From positions 62,001-126,000 of the forward strand of contig NZ_JAWOCR010000013.1 of the NCBI RefSeq assembly GCF_046483665.1: 64,000 nucleotides of DNA. The letters are read 5' to 3'. Under the pieces are notes generated by a model that had not been told where the DNA came from, did not search any database, and saw nothing but the letters and a program-made list of their open reading frames with translations. Positions 35,129 through 44,489 of the stretch are shown here, piece by piece (the first letter of the stretch is position 1; each line of letters opens with the position of its first letter). Both the position numbers and the translations under genes were made by a program. This DNA comes from Thiohalophilus sp046483665. GTDB lineage: Bacteria; Pseudomonadota; Gammaproteobacteria; UBA6429; Thiohalophilaceae.

Positions 35129-35426
35129 TATCCGTGGCTGGCCTGTCGCCAGTAACGGTCCAGCCGTTGTTCCCGGAAGTCCGGACTGACCCGTACTTTA
35201 AGCCAGGTACGGGCGATAAGATGCAGCGCAAATCCGCAGCGGATAAAAATTCTCGAATCTATGAAGGAAGTGTGAAATGGCTTGCCGGATTGCGTGGCTC
35301 ATGCCCCCAGAGCCTCAATTGTAAGGTCGACGGCCATCAGTTCGCAGCGCACAGCGATTACCCGGGAAATTTTCTGCCGGGTTTGCATTGTCTCTCGGAT
35401 TGCCTGGCGGAGGTTTCTGGTCTCTG
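35129..35426. other. 298-base spacer with no recognised gene
   Basis: It lies between the convergent GGDEF-EAL and lnt genes. Nothing matches a known RNA or protein family. One tiny ORF (ATG at 35277, 15 codons, stop at 35322-35324) has a well-spaced AAGGAAG site but no recognisable product. The region lacks the word-repeat elements of other convergent spacers. Confidence 0.4.
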
Positions 35427-36953
35427 TCAGTCGGATTTGGCGACAGGTCGGCTCCTGGCGAGCCAAACGAGTACAACGCCGCTGAGTAACAATAACAGCA
35501 AAACCGGATAGTTTCCGAAACGGATATACGGGGTGCTGCCCTGTCGGGGCTGGATATCCCCCCGGGTGACATGTGTTTCAAACTGGACAGAACGGGCAAT
35601 CAGGCGACCCTTGTGATCGACGATAGCACTGATACCGTTGGTGGTCGCACGCAATAATGGTCGCCCGGTTTCCAGGGCACGCATGCGGGCAATTTGCAGA
35701 TGCTGATGCGGTGCGAAGGAATCACCATACCAGGCGTTATTGCTGCCATTGATCATCAGCGTCGCTTCGGGCAGTTGCCGGATCACTTCCTCACCGAACA
35801 CATCCTCGTAACAGACCGTGGCGGCCACCGAATGACCGGCGGCCTGTAACAGGGGCTGATCAGGATCGCCTGCACTGAAGCTGGACATAGGCAGATCGAA
35901 AAAGGCAATCATGCCACGCAGCATCGACTCCAGCGGCACATATTCACCAAACGGAACCAGGTGAGTCTTGTGATACATTCCCGGGGTGCGGCCCACGCTG
36001 AGCAGACTGTTGTAATAGGCCCGGCTCTGGCGATCCATTACAGGTAGACCCAGCACAATATCCGTGTCATGTTCTCGCGCCCGCTGTTGCAGTTCAGCCA
36101 GATAACCATCCTTGATATTGTGATAAAAAGTGCTCACCGCGTTTTCCGGCCAGACAACCAGATCGCTGTTCCATTCCTGTTCGGTCAGTTCCCGATATAA
36201 TGACAACCGTTTGCTCAAAGCCTCCGGATCCCATTTGGTGGCCTGAGGCAGGTTGCCCTGAATCAGACTCGCGCGCAGCGGCTGCCCCTCGGGCTGGGTC
36301 CAGGTGATCTGCAATAATCCGTAACCCAGCAGATGCAGGGCAACAAACAGCAGCAACAGGCCGAGTTGTTTGCGTCGGCTACGATAGAGCAGGATCAGTA
36401 ACAACAATGCCGCGCCCAGCAAGGTGACCCAGCCCAGACCATAACTGCCCAGCACTGGCGCATAACCGGCCAGGCCACTGTCGATCTGGCTGTAGCCCAG
36501 ATTCAGCCAGGGGAAACCGGTCAAAAACCAGCCGCGAACCCATTCCAGCCCGATCCACAACGCCGGAAAAACCAGTAACAGGCTCAATAAACGCTGATGC
36601 CGATGTCTGGCAAGCGCGTTGCGTATCCGCACGGCGAGATAGCCGAGTAATCCGTAATAGAGCGCGACAAAAGCGACGAACAGGGCAGTTAACAAGGCCG
36701 CCAGCATGACCGAGGCAGAACCAAACTCATGAATGGCGACATACACCCAGGAGACACCGACGCCGAACAGGCCAAGCCCGAACAGATAGCCACTGAACAG
36801 AGCCTGCCGCGGCGTGGCATCCAGCCACAGATAGAACAGTAATGCCGGGGCCAGATAGGCCAGCGGCAGAAAGACGAACGGTTCAAACGCCAGCGGCAGG
36901 GCTGCGCCGGCCAGAAGCGCCAGGCCATAGCGGGCATGGCGCTGGCTTAACAA
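35427..36953 (-). CDS. lnt: Apolipoprotein N-acyltransferase Lnt
   Basis: Adds the third acyl chain to lipoproteins in the inner membrane. The 508-residue protein has an N-terminal membrane region of about six helices and a nitrilase-fold domain with the triad Glu in VVWPENAVSTFY, Lys in HKTHLVPFGEYVPL and Cys in AATVCYEDVFGEE. The frame extends far into corC, but no ATG fits; a TTG four bases after the corC stop (36953), preceded by GGGGCGG, gives the expected N-terminus. Confidence 0.93.
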   Translation of the reverse strand: MLSQRHARYGLALLAGAALPLAFEPFVFLPLAYLAPALLFYLWLDATPRQALFSGYLFGLGLFGVGVSWVYVAIHEFGSASVMLAALLTALFVAFVALYYGLLGYLAVRIRNALARHRHQRLLSLLLVFPALWIGLEWVRGWFLTGFPWLNLGYSQIDSGLAGYAPVLGSYGLGWVTLLGAALLLLILLYRSRRKQLGLLLLFVALHLLGYGLLQITWTQPEGQPLRASLIQGNLPQATKWDPEALSKRLSLYRELTEQEWNSDLVVWPENAVSTFYHNIKDGYLAELQQRAREHDTDIVLGLPVMDRQSRAYYNSLLSVGRTPGMYHKTHLVPFGEYVPLESMLRGMIAFFDLPMSSFSAGDPDQPLLQAAGHSVAATVCYEDVFGEEVIRQLPEATLMINGSNNAWYGDSFAPHQHLQIARMRALETGRPLLRATTNGISAIVDHKGRLIARSVQFETHVTRGDIQPRQGSTPYIRFGNYPVLLLLLLSGVVLVWLARSRPVAKSD

Positions 36954-36957
36954 GGGT

Positions 36958-37860
36958 TCAGCCGCCCCGCGCACTGCTGCGTTCGACGCTCTCGGCTTGC
37001 GCCGGGGTTTCGAGCTGACGTACCTCCAGCAGATGGACCTGGCGATTGGTTGCCCGCAGGACACGGAACTGCAGATTCCCCAGCTCGATCACTTCGCCAC
37101 GCTTGGGCAGATGTCCCAGCTGATTGATCACCAGGCCACCAATCGTGTCGAATTCTTCGTCACTATAATCGGTACCGAAGTGATGATTGAAATCCTCGAT
37201 GGGCGTAATGCCCTTGACCGTAGCGGTCTGGTTTTCATGTTGCAGGATCTGCGTATCTTCCTCGAAGTCGTGCTCATCCTCAATCTCGCCGACAATCTGC
37301 TCCAGCACGTCCTCGATGGTCACCAGGCCGGCCACGCCACCGTATTCATCGACCACGATCGCCATGTGGTTACGATTGGCGCGAAACTCCTTGAGCAGCA
37401 CGTTCAGTCGTTTGCTTTCGGGAATGATGACGGCGGGACGCAGGATATCGCGAATATTCAGCCGGCTTTGTTCGCCTTCGAGAAAATAGGGCAGCAGATC
37501 CTTGGCCAGCAGAATGCCGATCACATCGTCCTTGCTCTCTCCCACGGCCGGAAAGCGCGAGTGGGCGGAATCGATCACCGTTTTTAATATCTGTTTGGGA
37601 TCGGCATCGCGTTCGACGACGGTCATTTGCGAGCGCGGGATCATGATATCGCGCACCTGCATGTCGGAGACCTGCAGGACACCTTCGATCATGGCCATGG
37701 CATCGATGTCGATGACCTGATTACGGTGTGCTTCGTGCAGGGCTTCCTGTAGCTGGTCCAGATCTTTCAGGTCGCCCTGCAGGGCCTGACCCAGCCGTTC
37801 CAGCCACGATTTTTGCGGTTTGGTATCTTTGTCGGGGTTCCCCGATCGATCTTCGCTCAT
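36958..37860 (-). CDS. corC: CorC/HlyC-family CBS-domain protein
   Basis: The 300-residue protein has two CBS domains (about residues 65-190, with VRDIMIPRSQMTVVE and VIIPESKRLNVLLKEFR) and a C-terminal CorC_HlyC transporter-associated domain (ITPIEDFNHHFGTDYSDEEFDTIGGLV). It lacks the DUF21 membrane domain and so matches the soluble YbeX type linked to Co2+/Mg2+ resistance and 50S maturation. Coupled by overlap with ybeY upstream. Confidence 0.94.
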   Translation of the reverse strand: MSEDRSGNPDKDTKPQKSWLERLGQALQGDLKDLDQLQEALHEAHRNQVIDIDAMAMIEGVLQVSDMQVRDIMIPRSQMTVVERDADPKQILKTVIDSAHSRFPAVGESKDDVIGILLAKDLLPYFLEGEQSRLNIRDILRPAVIIPESKRLNVLLKEFRANRNHMAIVVDEYGGVAGLVTIEDVLEQIVGEIEDEHDFEEDTQILQHENQTATVKGITPIEDFNHHFGTDYSDEEFDTIGGLVINQLGHLPKRGEVIELGNLQFRVLRATNRQVHLLEVRQLETPAQAESVERSSARGG

Positions 37861-38318
37861 TGCGCTTCTTCCAGTCGGTAAGGATTGGTATAGCCCAGTT
37901 CTTCCATGATGCTGATTTCCCGACGCTCCATTGCTTCTGCCTCGTCCTGTTGCAGATGATCATACCCCAGTAAATGCAGGGTGCCGTGTACTACCATATG
38001 CGCCCAGTGGGCTGTCTCTTGCTTGCCCTGTTCAGTGGCCTCGCGCTGTACCACCGGGGCACAGATCACCAGATCACCGAGCAAAGCCAGTTCGACCTCG
38101 GGTGGACACTCGAACGGAAACGACAAGACGTTGGTCGGTCCGCTTTTGTGCCGGTATTGCTCGTTCAGTTCGGCGCTTTCGGCTTCCTCGACGAGGCGTA
38201 CCGTTAATTCAGCCTCTTCACGCTTCTCGGCCTGCAGAGCCGCGCTGGCCCAGCGCTGAATTTCCGCGTCAGGGGGGCCGGTCGCCGCGATCCGCTGCAC
38301 CTCCACTTCAATACTCAT
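37857..38318 (-). CDS. ybeY: Endoribonuclease YbeY
   Basis: Zinc-dependent RNase needed for 16S rRNA 3'-end maturation and 70S quality control. The 153 residues have the metal motif HMVVHGTLHLLGYDH near the C-terminus. It overlaps corC and ybeZ by four bases each, so the three are translationally coupled. Confidence 0.96.
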   Translation of the reverse strand: MSIEVEVQRIAATGPPDAEIQRWASAALQAEKREEAELTVRLVEEAESAELNEQYRHKSGPTNVLSFPFECPPEVELALLGDLVICAPVVQREATEQGKQETAHWAHMVVHGTLHLLGYDHLQQDEAEAMERREISIMEELGYTNPYRLEEAQ

Positions 38319-39289
38319 GGCAACGGATCTTCGCCGCGCGCCTCGTACGCCTGGACAATGCGTTGCACCAGCGGATGGCGTACCACGTCCCTGGCGTTAA
38401 AAAAGGTAAAGCTGATCCCTTCCACGTCCTTCAGCACTTCAATCACCTGGCGCAGCCCCGATTGCTGGTTGCGTGGCAGATCCACCTGGGTCACGTCGCC
38501 GGTCACCACTACTGTGGAACCAAAACCGATCCGGGTCAGGAACATCTTCATCTGTTCCACGGTGGTGTTCTGCGCCTCATCGAGAATAATGAACGACTCG
38601 TTCAGGGTGCGCCCGCGCATGTAGGCCAGTGGCGCCACTTCGATCACGTTACGCTCCATCAGCCTGGCCACCGTTTCAAAGCCCAGCATTTCGTACAGTG
38701 CGTCGTAGAGCGGGCGCAGGTACGGGTCGATCTTCTGCGCCAGGTCACCGGGCAAAAAGCCCAGGCGCTCGCCCGACTCCACCGCCGGGCGGGTCAGCAC
38801 CAGCCTTCGTGCTTCCTCGCGCTCCAGCGCCTGAACGGCCGCCGCCACGGCGAGATAGGTCTTGCCGGTCCCGGCCGGGCCGATACCAAAATTGAGATCG
38901 TTGTCCTTGAGGTTACCCAGGTATTGTTTCTGGTTCGGGCCGCGCCCGCGGACTGTGCCGCGCGGGGTGGTCAGGATCACCTCATCTTTCGGTGTGATGT
39001 CCGCCACCAGCGCAGCGACGCCGGACTCCTGTAAATGGAGATTCACCTGCGACGGATTCAAGGTCTGGTGTTCAGTTTCGGCATACAAATCGCGCAGCAC
39101 CTCGCCGGCCGCCTGCACCGAACGGCTGTCGCCGATCACCCGGAAATTGTTGCCGCGATTGTTCACTTCCACGCCCAGACGCCGTTCAATCTGGCGCAGA
39201 TGCTCGTCGAACTGACCACACAGGTTGGCCAGCCGCTGATTATCAGCGGGTTCGAGAACGATATCGGTGGAAAAAGCGTGGTTGGTCAA
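38315..39289 (-). CDS. ybeZ: PhoH-like ATPase YbeZ
   Basis: Predicted RNA helicase-like ATPase that works with YbeY. The 324-residue protein has Walker A FGIGPAGTGKTYLAVAAAV and Walker B ESFIILDEAQNTT, with GRTLNE just ahead. The only possible start near the expected N-terminus is TTG at 39289 (TTG ACC AAC CAC), with a weak ribosome-binding site; no in-frame ATG precedes the conserved domain. Confidence 0.93.
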   Translation of the reverse strand: MTNHAFSTDIVLEPADNQRLANLCGQFDEHLRQIERRLGVEVNNRGNNFRVIGDSRSVQAAGEVLRDLYAETEHQTLNPSQVNLHLQESGVAALVADITPKDEVILTTPRGTVRGRGPNQKQYLGNLKDNDLNFGIGPAGTGKTYLAVAAAVQALEREEARRLVLTRPAVESGERLGFLPGDLAQKIDPYLRPLYDALYEMLGFETVARLMERNVIEVAPLAYMRGRTLNESFIILDEAQNTTVEQMKMFLTRIGFGSTVVVTGDVTQVDLPRNQQSGLRQVIEVLKDVEGISFTFFNARDVVRHPLVQRIVQAYEARGEDPLP

Positions 39290-39323
39290 GACGGGATCTG
39301 GGTTATCTTAAAGGTACAGGCAA

Positions 39324-40664
39324 TCAGGCACAGCGGACGGACTGGCTCACCAGTTCGCCGCGCAGGGAGTTGGGCATAGCTTCGGTAATCGTCACCTCGA
39401 CAAACTCACCGATCAGTTCGGAATCACCCTTGAAGTTTACCACACGATTGTTGGCCGTGCGCCCGGCAAGTTGGCCCGGATCTTTCCGGGAAGGGCCGCT
39501 GACCAGAATCTGCTGGGTGGTGCCGATCATGTTGCGGCTGATTTCGGCCGTCTGCTGATTGATGCGATCCTGCAAAATGGCCAGTCGCTGTTTTTTTACG
39601 TCCAGTGGCACATCGTCCGGTAAAGAGGAGGCAGGCGTTCCCGGCCGGGCGCTGTAAACAAAGCTGAACGAATGATCGAAGCCGATTTCGGCGATCAGAT
39701 CCATGGTCGCCTCGAAGTCGGCATCACTCTCGCCCGGGAAACCGACAATAAAATCCGAGGAAAGACTGATGTCCGGACGCACCTCGCGCAGGCGCCGGAT
39801 AGTCGCCTTGTATTCAATGGCAGTATGCTTGCGTTTCATCAGCGCCAGAATCCGATCCGAGCCGCTTTGCACCGGCAGGTGCAGGTGACTGACCAGCTCG
39901 GGCACCTCGGCATAGGCCTGAAACAGGCTCTCGTTCATTTCCAGCGGATGGGAAGTGGTATAACGAATCCGATCGATACCGTCGATAGCGGCCACGTACT
40001 GGATCAGCAGGCCGAGATCGGCCAGCTCGCCGTCATCCATCACGCCACGATAGGCATTGACGTTCTGCCCCAGCAGAGTCACCTCGCGCACGCCGCGCTC
40101 GGCCAGCTCCGCTACTTCAGCAATCACATCATCGAATGGCCGGCTGAACTCCTCGCCACGGGTATAGGGCACCACGCAAAAACTGCAGTACTTGCTGCAC
40201 CCTTCCATAATGGACACAAAGGCGCTGGGACCGTCGGTCCGGGATTCGGGCATGTGGTCGAATTTTTCGATCTCGGGGAAAGAGATGTCCACTACCGGGC
40301 GTTTGCGGGCGCGTGCATCGTCCAGCATCTGCGGCAGACGGTGCAGGGTCTGGGGACCGAAGACCAGATCCACATAGGGTGCGCGCTTCAAGATGGCATC
40401 CCCTTCCTGACTGGCGACACAGCCGCCCACACCAATCACCAGCTCCGGGCGGGCCTGTTTCAGTTCGCGCCACATACCCAGGTGGGAGAATACTTTCTCC
40501 TGGGCCTTTTCGCGCACCGAGCAGGTGTTGAGCAGCAATACATCGGCTTCGTCGACCTGATCGGTCAACTCCAGGCCGTGCGACGCCCACAGCACGTCGG
40601 CCATCTTGGCCGTGTCGTACTCGTTCATCTGGCACCCAAAAGTCCGTATGTGAAGCTTGCCCAT
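39324..40664 (-). CDS. miaB: tRNA-2-methylthio-N6-isopentenyladenosine synthase MiaB
   Basis: Radical-SAM methylthiotransferase modifying A37 of tRNAs. The 446-residue protein has the N-terminal cluster cysteines (TFGCQMNEYD, LLNTCSVREKAQ, VGGCVASQ), the radical-SAM motif MEGCSKYCSFCVVPYTRG and a C-terminal TRAM domain (KDPGQLAGRTANNRVVNF). First gene of the miaB-ybeZ-ybeY-corC-lnt run. Confidence 0.96.
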   Translation of the reverse strand: MGKLHIRTFGCQMNEYDTAKMADVLWASHGLELTDQVDEADVLLLNTCSVREKAQEKVFSHLGMWRELKQARPELVIGVGGCVASQEGDAILKRAPYVDLVFGPQTLHRLPQMLDDARARKRPVVDISFPEIEKFDHMPESRTDGPSAFVSIMEGCSKYCSFCVVPYTRGEEFSRPFDDVIAEVAELAERGVREVTLLGQNVNAYRGVMDDGELADLGLLIQYVAAIDGIDRIRYTTSHPLEMNESLFQAYAEVPELVSHLHLPVQSGSDRILALMKRKHTAIEYKATIRRLREVRPDISLSSDFIVGFPGESDADFEATMDLIAEIGFDHSFSFVYSARPGTPASSLPDDVPLDVKKQRLAILQDRINQQTAEISRNMIGTTQQILVSGPSRKDPGQLAGRTANNRVVNFKGDSELIGEFVEVTITEAMPNSLRGELVSQSVRCA

Positions 40665-40816
40665 TTTTTAACCAGTTAAATTCGGGAGCGCAAAGGTAGC
40701 ATTTTCACTCCGGCGTTTCCAGTAGTGCAAATATCTATACTCCTGTATTTATCATACACTCAGGTCAGTGGCCGCAGCCATGCGAGCCGGACGATCCCGA
40801 CCGCCAGGGAGGAGCA

Positions 40817-42475
40817 ATGCTTGAAAATGTCTTTGTCCAGTTCGGAACCATCATTGGCCTGGCCGCCGTCGTCGGGGCGCTGGCCCAGTGGCTGCGCCAG
40901 CCGCTGATCGTCGCCTTTATCGCGGTCGGGATCCTGCTGGGTCCCTCGGCGCTGGGCTGGGTCACCCATAGCAGCGAGATTGAGCTGTTCGCCCGCCTGG
41001 GTATTGCCCTGCTGCTGTTCGTAGTCGGCCTGAAGCTGGACCTGCACATCATTCGCAGCGTCGGCCCGGTCGCTCTGGTCTCCGGTCTGGGGCAGGTGAT
41101 TTTCACCTCGGTGATCGGCTATCTGATCGGTCTGGCGCTGGGCATGGAACATGTTACCGCCCTCTACGTGGCGGTCGCCCTGACCTTCTCCAGCACGATC
41201 ATTATCGTCAAACTGCTGTCGGACAAGCGCGAGGTCGATTCCCTGCATGGGCGGATCGCGGTGGGCTTTTTGATCGTGCAGGACATCGTGGTAGTGCTGG
41301 TCATGATCGCCCTGACCGCGTTTGGCAGCCAGAGCAGCACCGATCTCAATATGCTTCAGGAAGCGCTGTTCATTCTGCTCAAAGGGGTGCTGATGCTGGG
41401 CAGCGTGGCCCTGTTAATGCGCTATATCCTGCCAGCCCTGTTGCATCGTCTGGCCCATTCGGCGGAGTTGCTGATGCTGTTTGCCATTGCCTGGGCGGTG
41501 CTGGGTGCCGCTGCCGGTGATGCGCTGGGTTTCAGCAAGGAAGTGGGTGCCTTTCTGGCCGGAATTTCCATCGCCTCCACTCCCTACCGTGAAATGGTGG
41601 CCGCACGTCTGGTCAGTCTGCGCGATTTTCTGTTGCTATTCTTTTTTATCGAGCTGGGTGCCAGCCTGGAACTGGGGACCCTCGGGGCCCAGCTGGGCGC
41701 GGCGGGACTCTTCTCGGTCTTCGTGCTGATTGGTAATCCGCTGATCGTCATGGCCATCATGGGCTATATGGGCTATCGCAAACGGACCGGTTTTCTGGCC
41801 GGTCTGGCAGTGGCGCAGATCAGTGAGTTCTCACTTATCCTGGCGGCTCTGGGCCTCAGCCTCGGTCATCTGGGCCAGGAGACCGTCGGCCTGATTACCC
41901 TGGTGGGGCTCATCACGATCAGTCTCTCCACCTATATGATTCTCTATTCACATCCGCTGTACGATCGCCTCGCCCCGTATCTTGGGATCTTCGAACGCAA
42001 GGTTGCCTACCGTGAATCAGGCCAGACAGCGGGGGACACCGAGGAGGCCAGCATTCTGCTGTTCGGCCTGGGGCGTTTCGGTGCGACTGTAGCAGCCAAC
42101 CTGCGCGGCCACGGTTACCGGATTCTCGCGGTGGACTTCGACCCGGAAGTGGTCCGGCTGCACACCCGTGAAGGCTACGCCGCCCGTTATGGCGATGCCG
42201 AGGATCCTGAGTTTCTCGCCACGCTGCCACTGGATCGGGTGCGCTGGGTCATCAGTACCATTCGGGATCGAAGCATCAACCGTATGCTACTCAGTGGTCT
42301 GCGCCAGCAGGGCTATCATGGCCGGATCGCGCTCTCCACTGCCCATCGTCATGATGCCCAGATGTACGCGCAGGATGACATCGATCTGGTGCTGGTACCC
42401 TATGCCGATGCCGCCAGGGAAGCCGCCGAGCGGATCCTGGCCGCCGACGCGCAGCCCGGCGAGCGCTCGACCTGA
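40817..42475 (+). CDS. CPA2-family cation:proton antiporter with TrkA-N domain
   Basis: A 552-residue inner-membrane antiporter of the Kef/YbaL type. It has about twelve membrane segments in residues 1-385 (opening LAQWLRQPLIVAFIAVGILLGPSALGW) and a cytoplasmic nucleotide-binding RCK/TrkA-N domain with ILLFGLGRFGATVAANLRGH and AVDFDPEVV. A strong GGGAGGAG site precedes the ATG. The ion (K+ or Na+) cannot be told from sequence by eye. Divergent from miaB. Confidence 0.92.
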   Translation: MLENVFVQFGTIIGLAAVVGALAQWLRQPLIVAFIAVGILLGPSALGWVTHSSEIELFARLGIALLLFVVGLKLDLHIIRSVGPVALVSGLGQVIFTSVIGYLIGLALGMEHVTALYVAVALTFSSTIIIVKLLSDKREVDSLHGRIAVGFLIVQDIVVVLVMIALTAFGSQSSTDLNMLQEALFILLKGVLMLGSVALLMRYILPALLHRLAHSAELLMLFAIAWAVLGAAAGDALGFSKEVGAFLAGISIASTPYREMVAARLVSLRDFLLLFFFIELGASLELGTLGAQLGAAGLFSVFVLIGNPLIVMAIMGYMGYRKRTGFLAGLAVAQISEFSLILAALGLSLGHLGQETVGLITLVGLITISLSTYMILYSHPLYDRLAPYLGIFERKVAYRESGQTAGDTEEASILLFGLGRFGATVAANLRGHGYRILAVDFDPEVVRLHTREGYAARYGDAEDPEFLATLPLDRVRWVISTIRDRSINRMLLSGLRQQGYHGRIALSTAHRHDAQMYAQDDIDLVLVPYADAAREAAERILAADAQPGERST

Positions 42476-42483
42476 TACCGTAC

Positions 42484-43337
42484 TCAGTCGATGACCGATT
42501 CGGAGGCGATCTTGTGAATGCTCAGATCGGCGCCGCGATACTCCTCTTCCTGGCTCAGACGGATTCCGACCAAGGCTTTGAGCAGGCCATAGACCAGCAA
42601 CCCGCCAAGCAACGCAATCCCCACACCGATCAGAGTCCCGACCAGCTGGGCCATGAAACTGACGCCAGCCATGCCCCCGAGGGCTTCCAGGCCGAAAATA
42701 CCGGCCGCCAGTGCGCCCCAGGCACCGCAGAGGCCATGCAACGGCCAGATCCCGAGCACATCATCGATACGCCATTTGTTCTGGGCCTGCATGCAGCCCC
42801 AGACGAACAACGCCCCCGGCTACCGCGCCAGTCATCAGCGCACCAGGTGGATGCATGATATCGGAACCGGCACAGACGGCCACCAACCCGCCAGTGGACC
42901 GCTATGCACGAAACCGGGATCATTTTTGCCCGTCACCAGCGCGGCGAGAATTCCGCCGACCATGGCCATCAATGAGTTGATGGCCGCCAGCTGCGGATAG
43001 AAGCGGGTCCGCTCGGCGAGCCCGCCGGAGATGATGGCCGGAATGGCCGCGGCAAACGTCAACAAGAAGAAAAATTTCACCAGCTCATCACCGCTGTTTG
43101 CGGTCAGCGCTGGCGCGGCCTGGAAAAAACCCGTGCCGCAGGCAATGACGTAACCGATAAAAACAGGCGATCGTCGAGGCGGCGAAATCGCTGATGATCT
43201 TGACCAGGGCGTTGACCTGATTCTTTTTACGCACCGTGCCAACTTCCAGAAAAGCAAAGCCCGAATGCATGGCCAGCACCATGATGGCCCCCGAGAAGAA
43301 TGAGCAGCACGTCAGTAGCGGTTTGAAAATGTTCCAT
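42484..43337 (-). pseudogene. amt: Ammonium transporter Amt, decayed
   Basis: Pieces of an Amt/NrgA-type protein lie in different frames: MEHFQTATDVLLILLG, then GAIMVLAMHSGFAFLEVGTV, then IGYVIACGTGFF with VKFFFLLTFAAAIPAIISGG, then NSLMAMVGGILAALV, then GSDIMHPPGALMTGAVAG, then ALFVWGCMQAQNKW with IDDVLGIWPLHGLCGAWGAL. At least four frameshifts, near 43288, 43165, 42890 and 42818, all in short homopolymer runs, break the frame. In addition about 110 central codons are missing in frame where ERTRFYPQL runs straight into AAINSLMAMVGG (near 42992). The stop and C-terminus survive. Confidence 0.9.
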
Positions 43338-43536
43338 CTTGTTATCCTGAAAATACTCAAAGTTGGTTCAGGATTTAGCAAGATACGCATCACTTCGGCG
43401 CTGACAGTATTTACAAGCAGTTAGAAAAACCCGACGCCTTGCAAGGGATCCATTATGCGCCGTTTTTAGTGCAATACTGTAATATTGTATAGACCGCACC
43501 ATAATAGCGCGTTAAGGGGGCTCCCCGGCCCGGCAC

Positions 43537-44445
43537 TCAGCGCGAGCGAAAACCGCGTGGCAGGATCACTTCCAGGGCATCGCTGAATAGTGGGCCGGCA
43601 CGCTGACACAATGGTTCGATGAGTGATTCATCCCGATTGAGGGTCTGCCAGGCGAGGGGATCGATGGGCTGGACATAGACCTCACTATTGCTATCGAGCC
43701 CCTGCTCGGCCAGGCCGGTGATACTGTTGGCGATATGGACAATACAGGCCTCAACCAGATGCGCCGGCGCCTCCGTCGGCCGGTGATGGTAATCGACCGC
43801 TGCACATAACGAGTCGGGCATTTGCCAGGCCCTGAGCAGCTCCCCGCCGATACGGGCGTGATCGAAACCCAGCAGACGCTGTTCGGCCTCGAAGTCTCCG
43901 CAGGGCTGTTCCGCGGCCAGTTCGATCGCGGCGCGCGACTGTTCAGGCAGGCGGTTATACATCACCAGTTTGCCAATATCGTGCAACAGGCCTGCGACAA
44001 ACAACCGCTCGCTATGTAACACATGGCACTCTTCGGCCAGTAACTGGGCCACCACCGCACAATACACACTGTGTCGCCAGAAATGGACCATGTTTAACAG
44101 ATCGGTCGGAATCCGCGAGAAGGTCTCCACTGCGGAAGCGGCCAGCACCAGGCCGCGCAATTCACGCAGACCGATCACTGTCACGGCCCGGGAAACCGTT
44201 TCGATACGGGATGGAAAACCGTAAAAGGAGCTGTTCACAATCTTGAGCAGGCGGGCCGTCAAACTCGCGTCCTGGCTGATCACCTTGCCCAGTTCACTGG
44301 CCGAAGTCTCGGGTTCCTCGACCATTTCATTGACCCGCAAACAAACTTCCGGCAGGGAAACCAGGCGCACGGCCCCACCGACCAGCTCAGAAGGAGAAAT
44401 ACCGGCAGGATAGTCGCCGGAAGCCTGTGGGGTTACATCACTCAT
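43537..44445 (-). CDS. HDOD-domain signalling protein
   Basis: A 302-residue single HDOD domain protein (GGAVRLVSLPEVCLRVNEM, SQDASLTARLLKIVNSSFYGFPSRIETVSRAVTVIG-type helix region, and GLLHDIGKLVMY). HDOD proteins are HD-like folds without full phosphohydrolase residues and commonly link to c-di-GMP, chemotaxis or stress signalling. It is 44 bases after the LRV-repeat gene on the same strand; the partner is unknown. Confidence 0.9.
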   Translation of the reverse strand: MSDVTPQASGDYPAGISPSELVGGAVRLVSLPEVCLRVNEMVEEPETSASELGKVISQDASLTARLLKIVNSSFYGFPSRIETVSRAVTVIGLRELRGLVLAASAVETFSRIPTDLLNMVHFWRHSVYCAVVAQLLAEECHVLHSERLFVAGLLHDIGKLVMYNRLPEQSRAAIELAAEQPCGDFEAEQRLLGFDHARIGGELLRAWQMPDSLCAAVDYHHRPTEAPAHLVEACIVHIANSITGLAEQGLDSNSEVYVQPIDPLAWQTLNRDESLIEPLCQRAGPLFSDALEVILPRGFRSR

Positions 44446-44489
44446 TGAAAAAAGTTAGCGACTGTCGCAGCAACAACTTTAACAAGGGT

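Noticed and set aside
35277..35324. 15-codon ORF with a well-spaced AAGGAAG site in the spacer before lnt
   Set aside because: Too short, no recognisable product and no conserved context; recorded only as a spacer note.
35129..35426. Cyclic-di-GMP riboswitch after the GGDEF-EAL gene
   Set aside because: No GEMM-like motif set was found and the spacer follows rather than precedes the gene.
42984..43000. Amt central gap as an intron or programmed frameshift
   Set aside because: No intron structure is visible and there are several separate shifts, so decay is simpler.
43340..43500. Sigma-54 promoter in front of amt
   Set aside because: No GG-N10-GC spaced element of the TGGCAC/TTGCA type was found.
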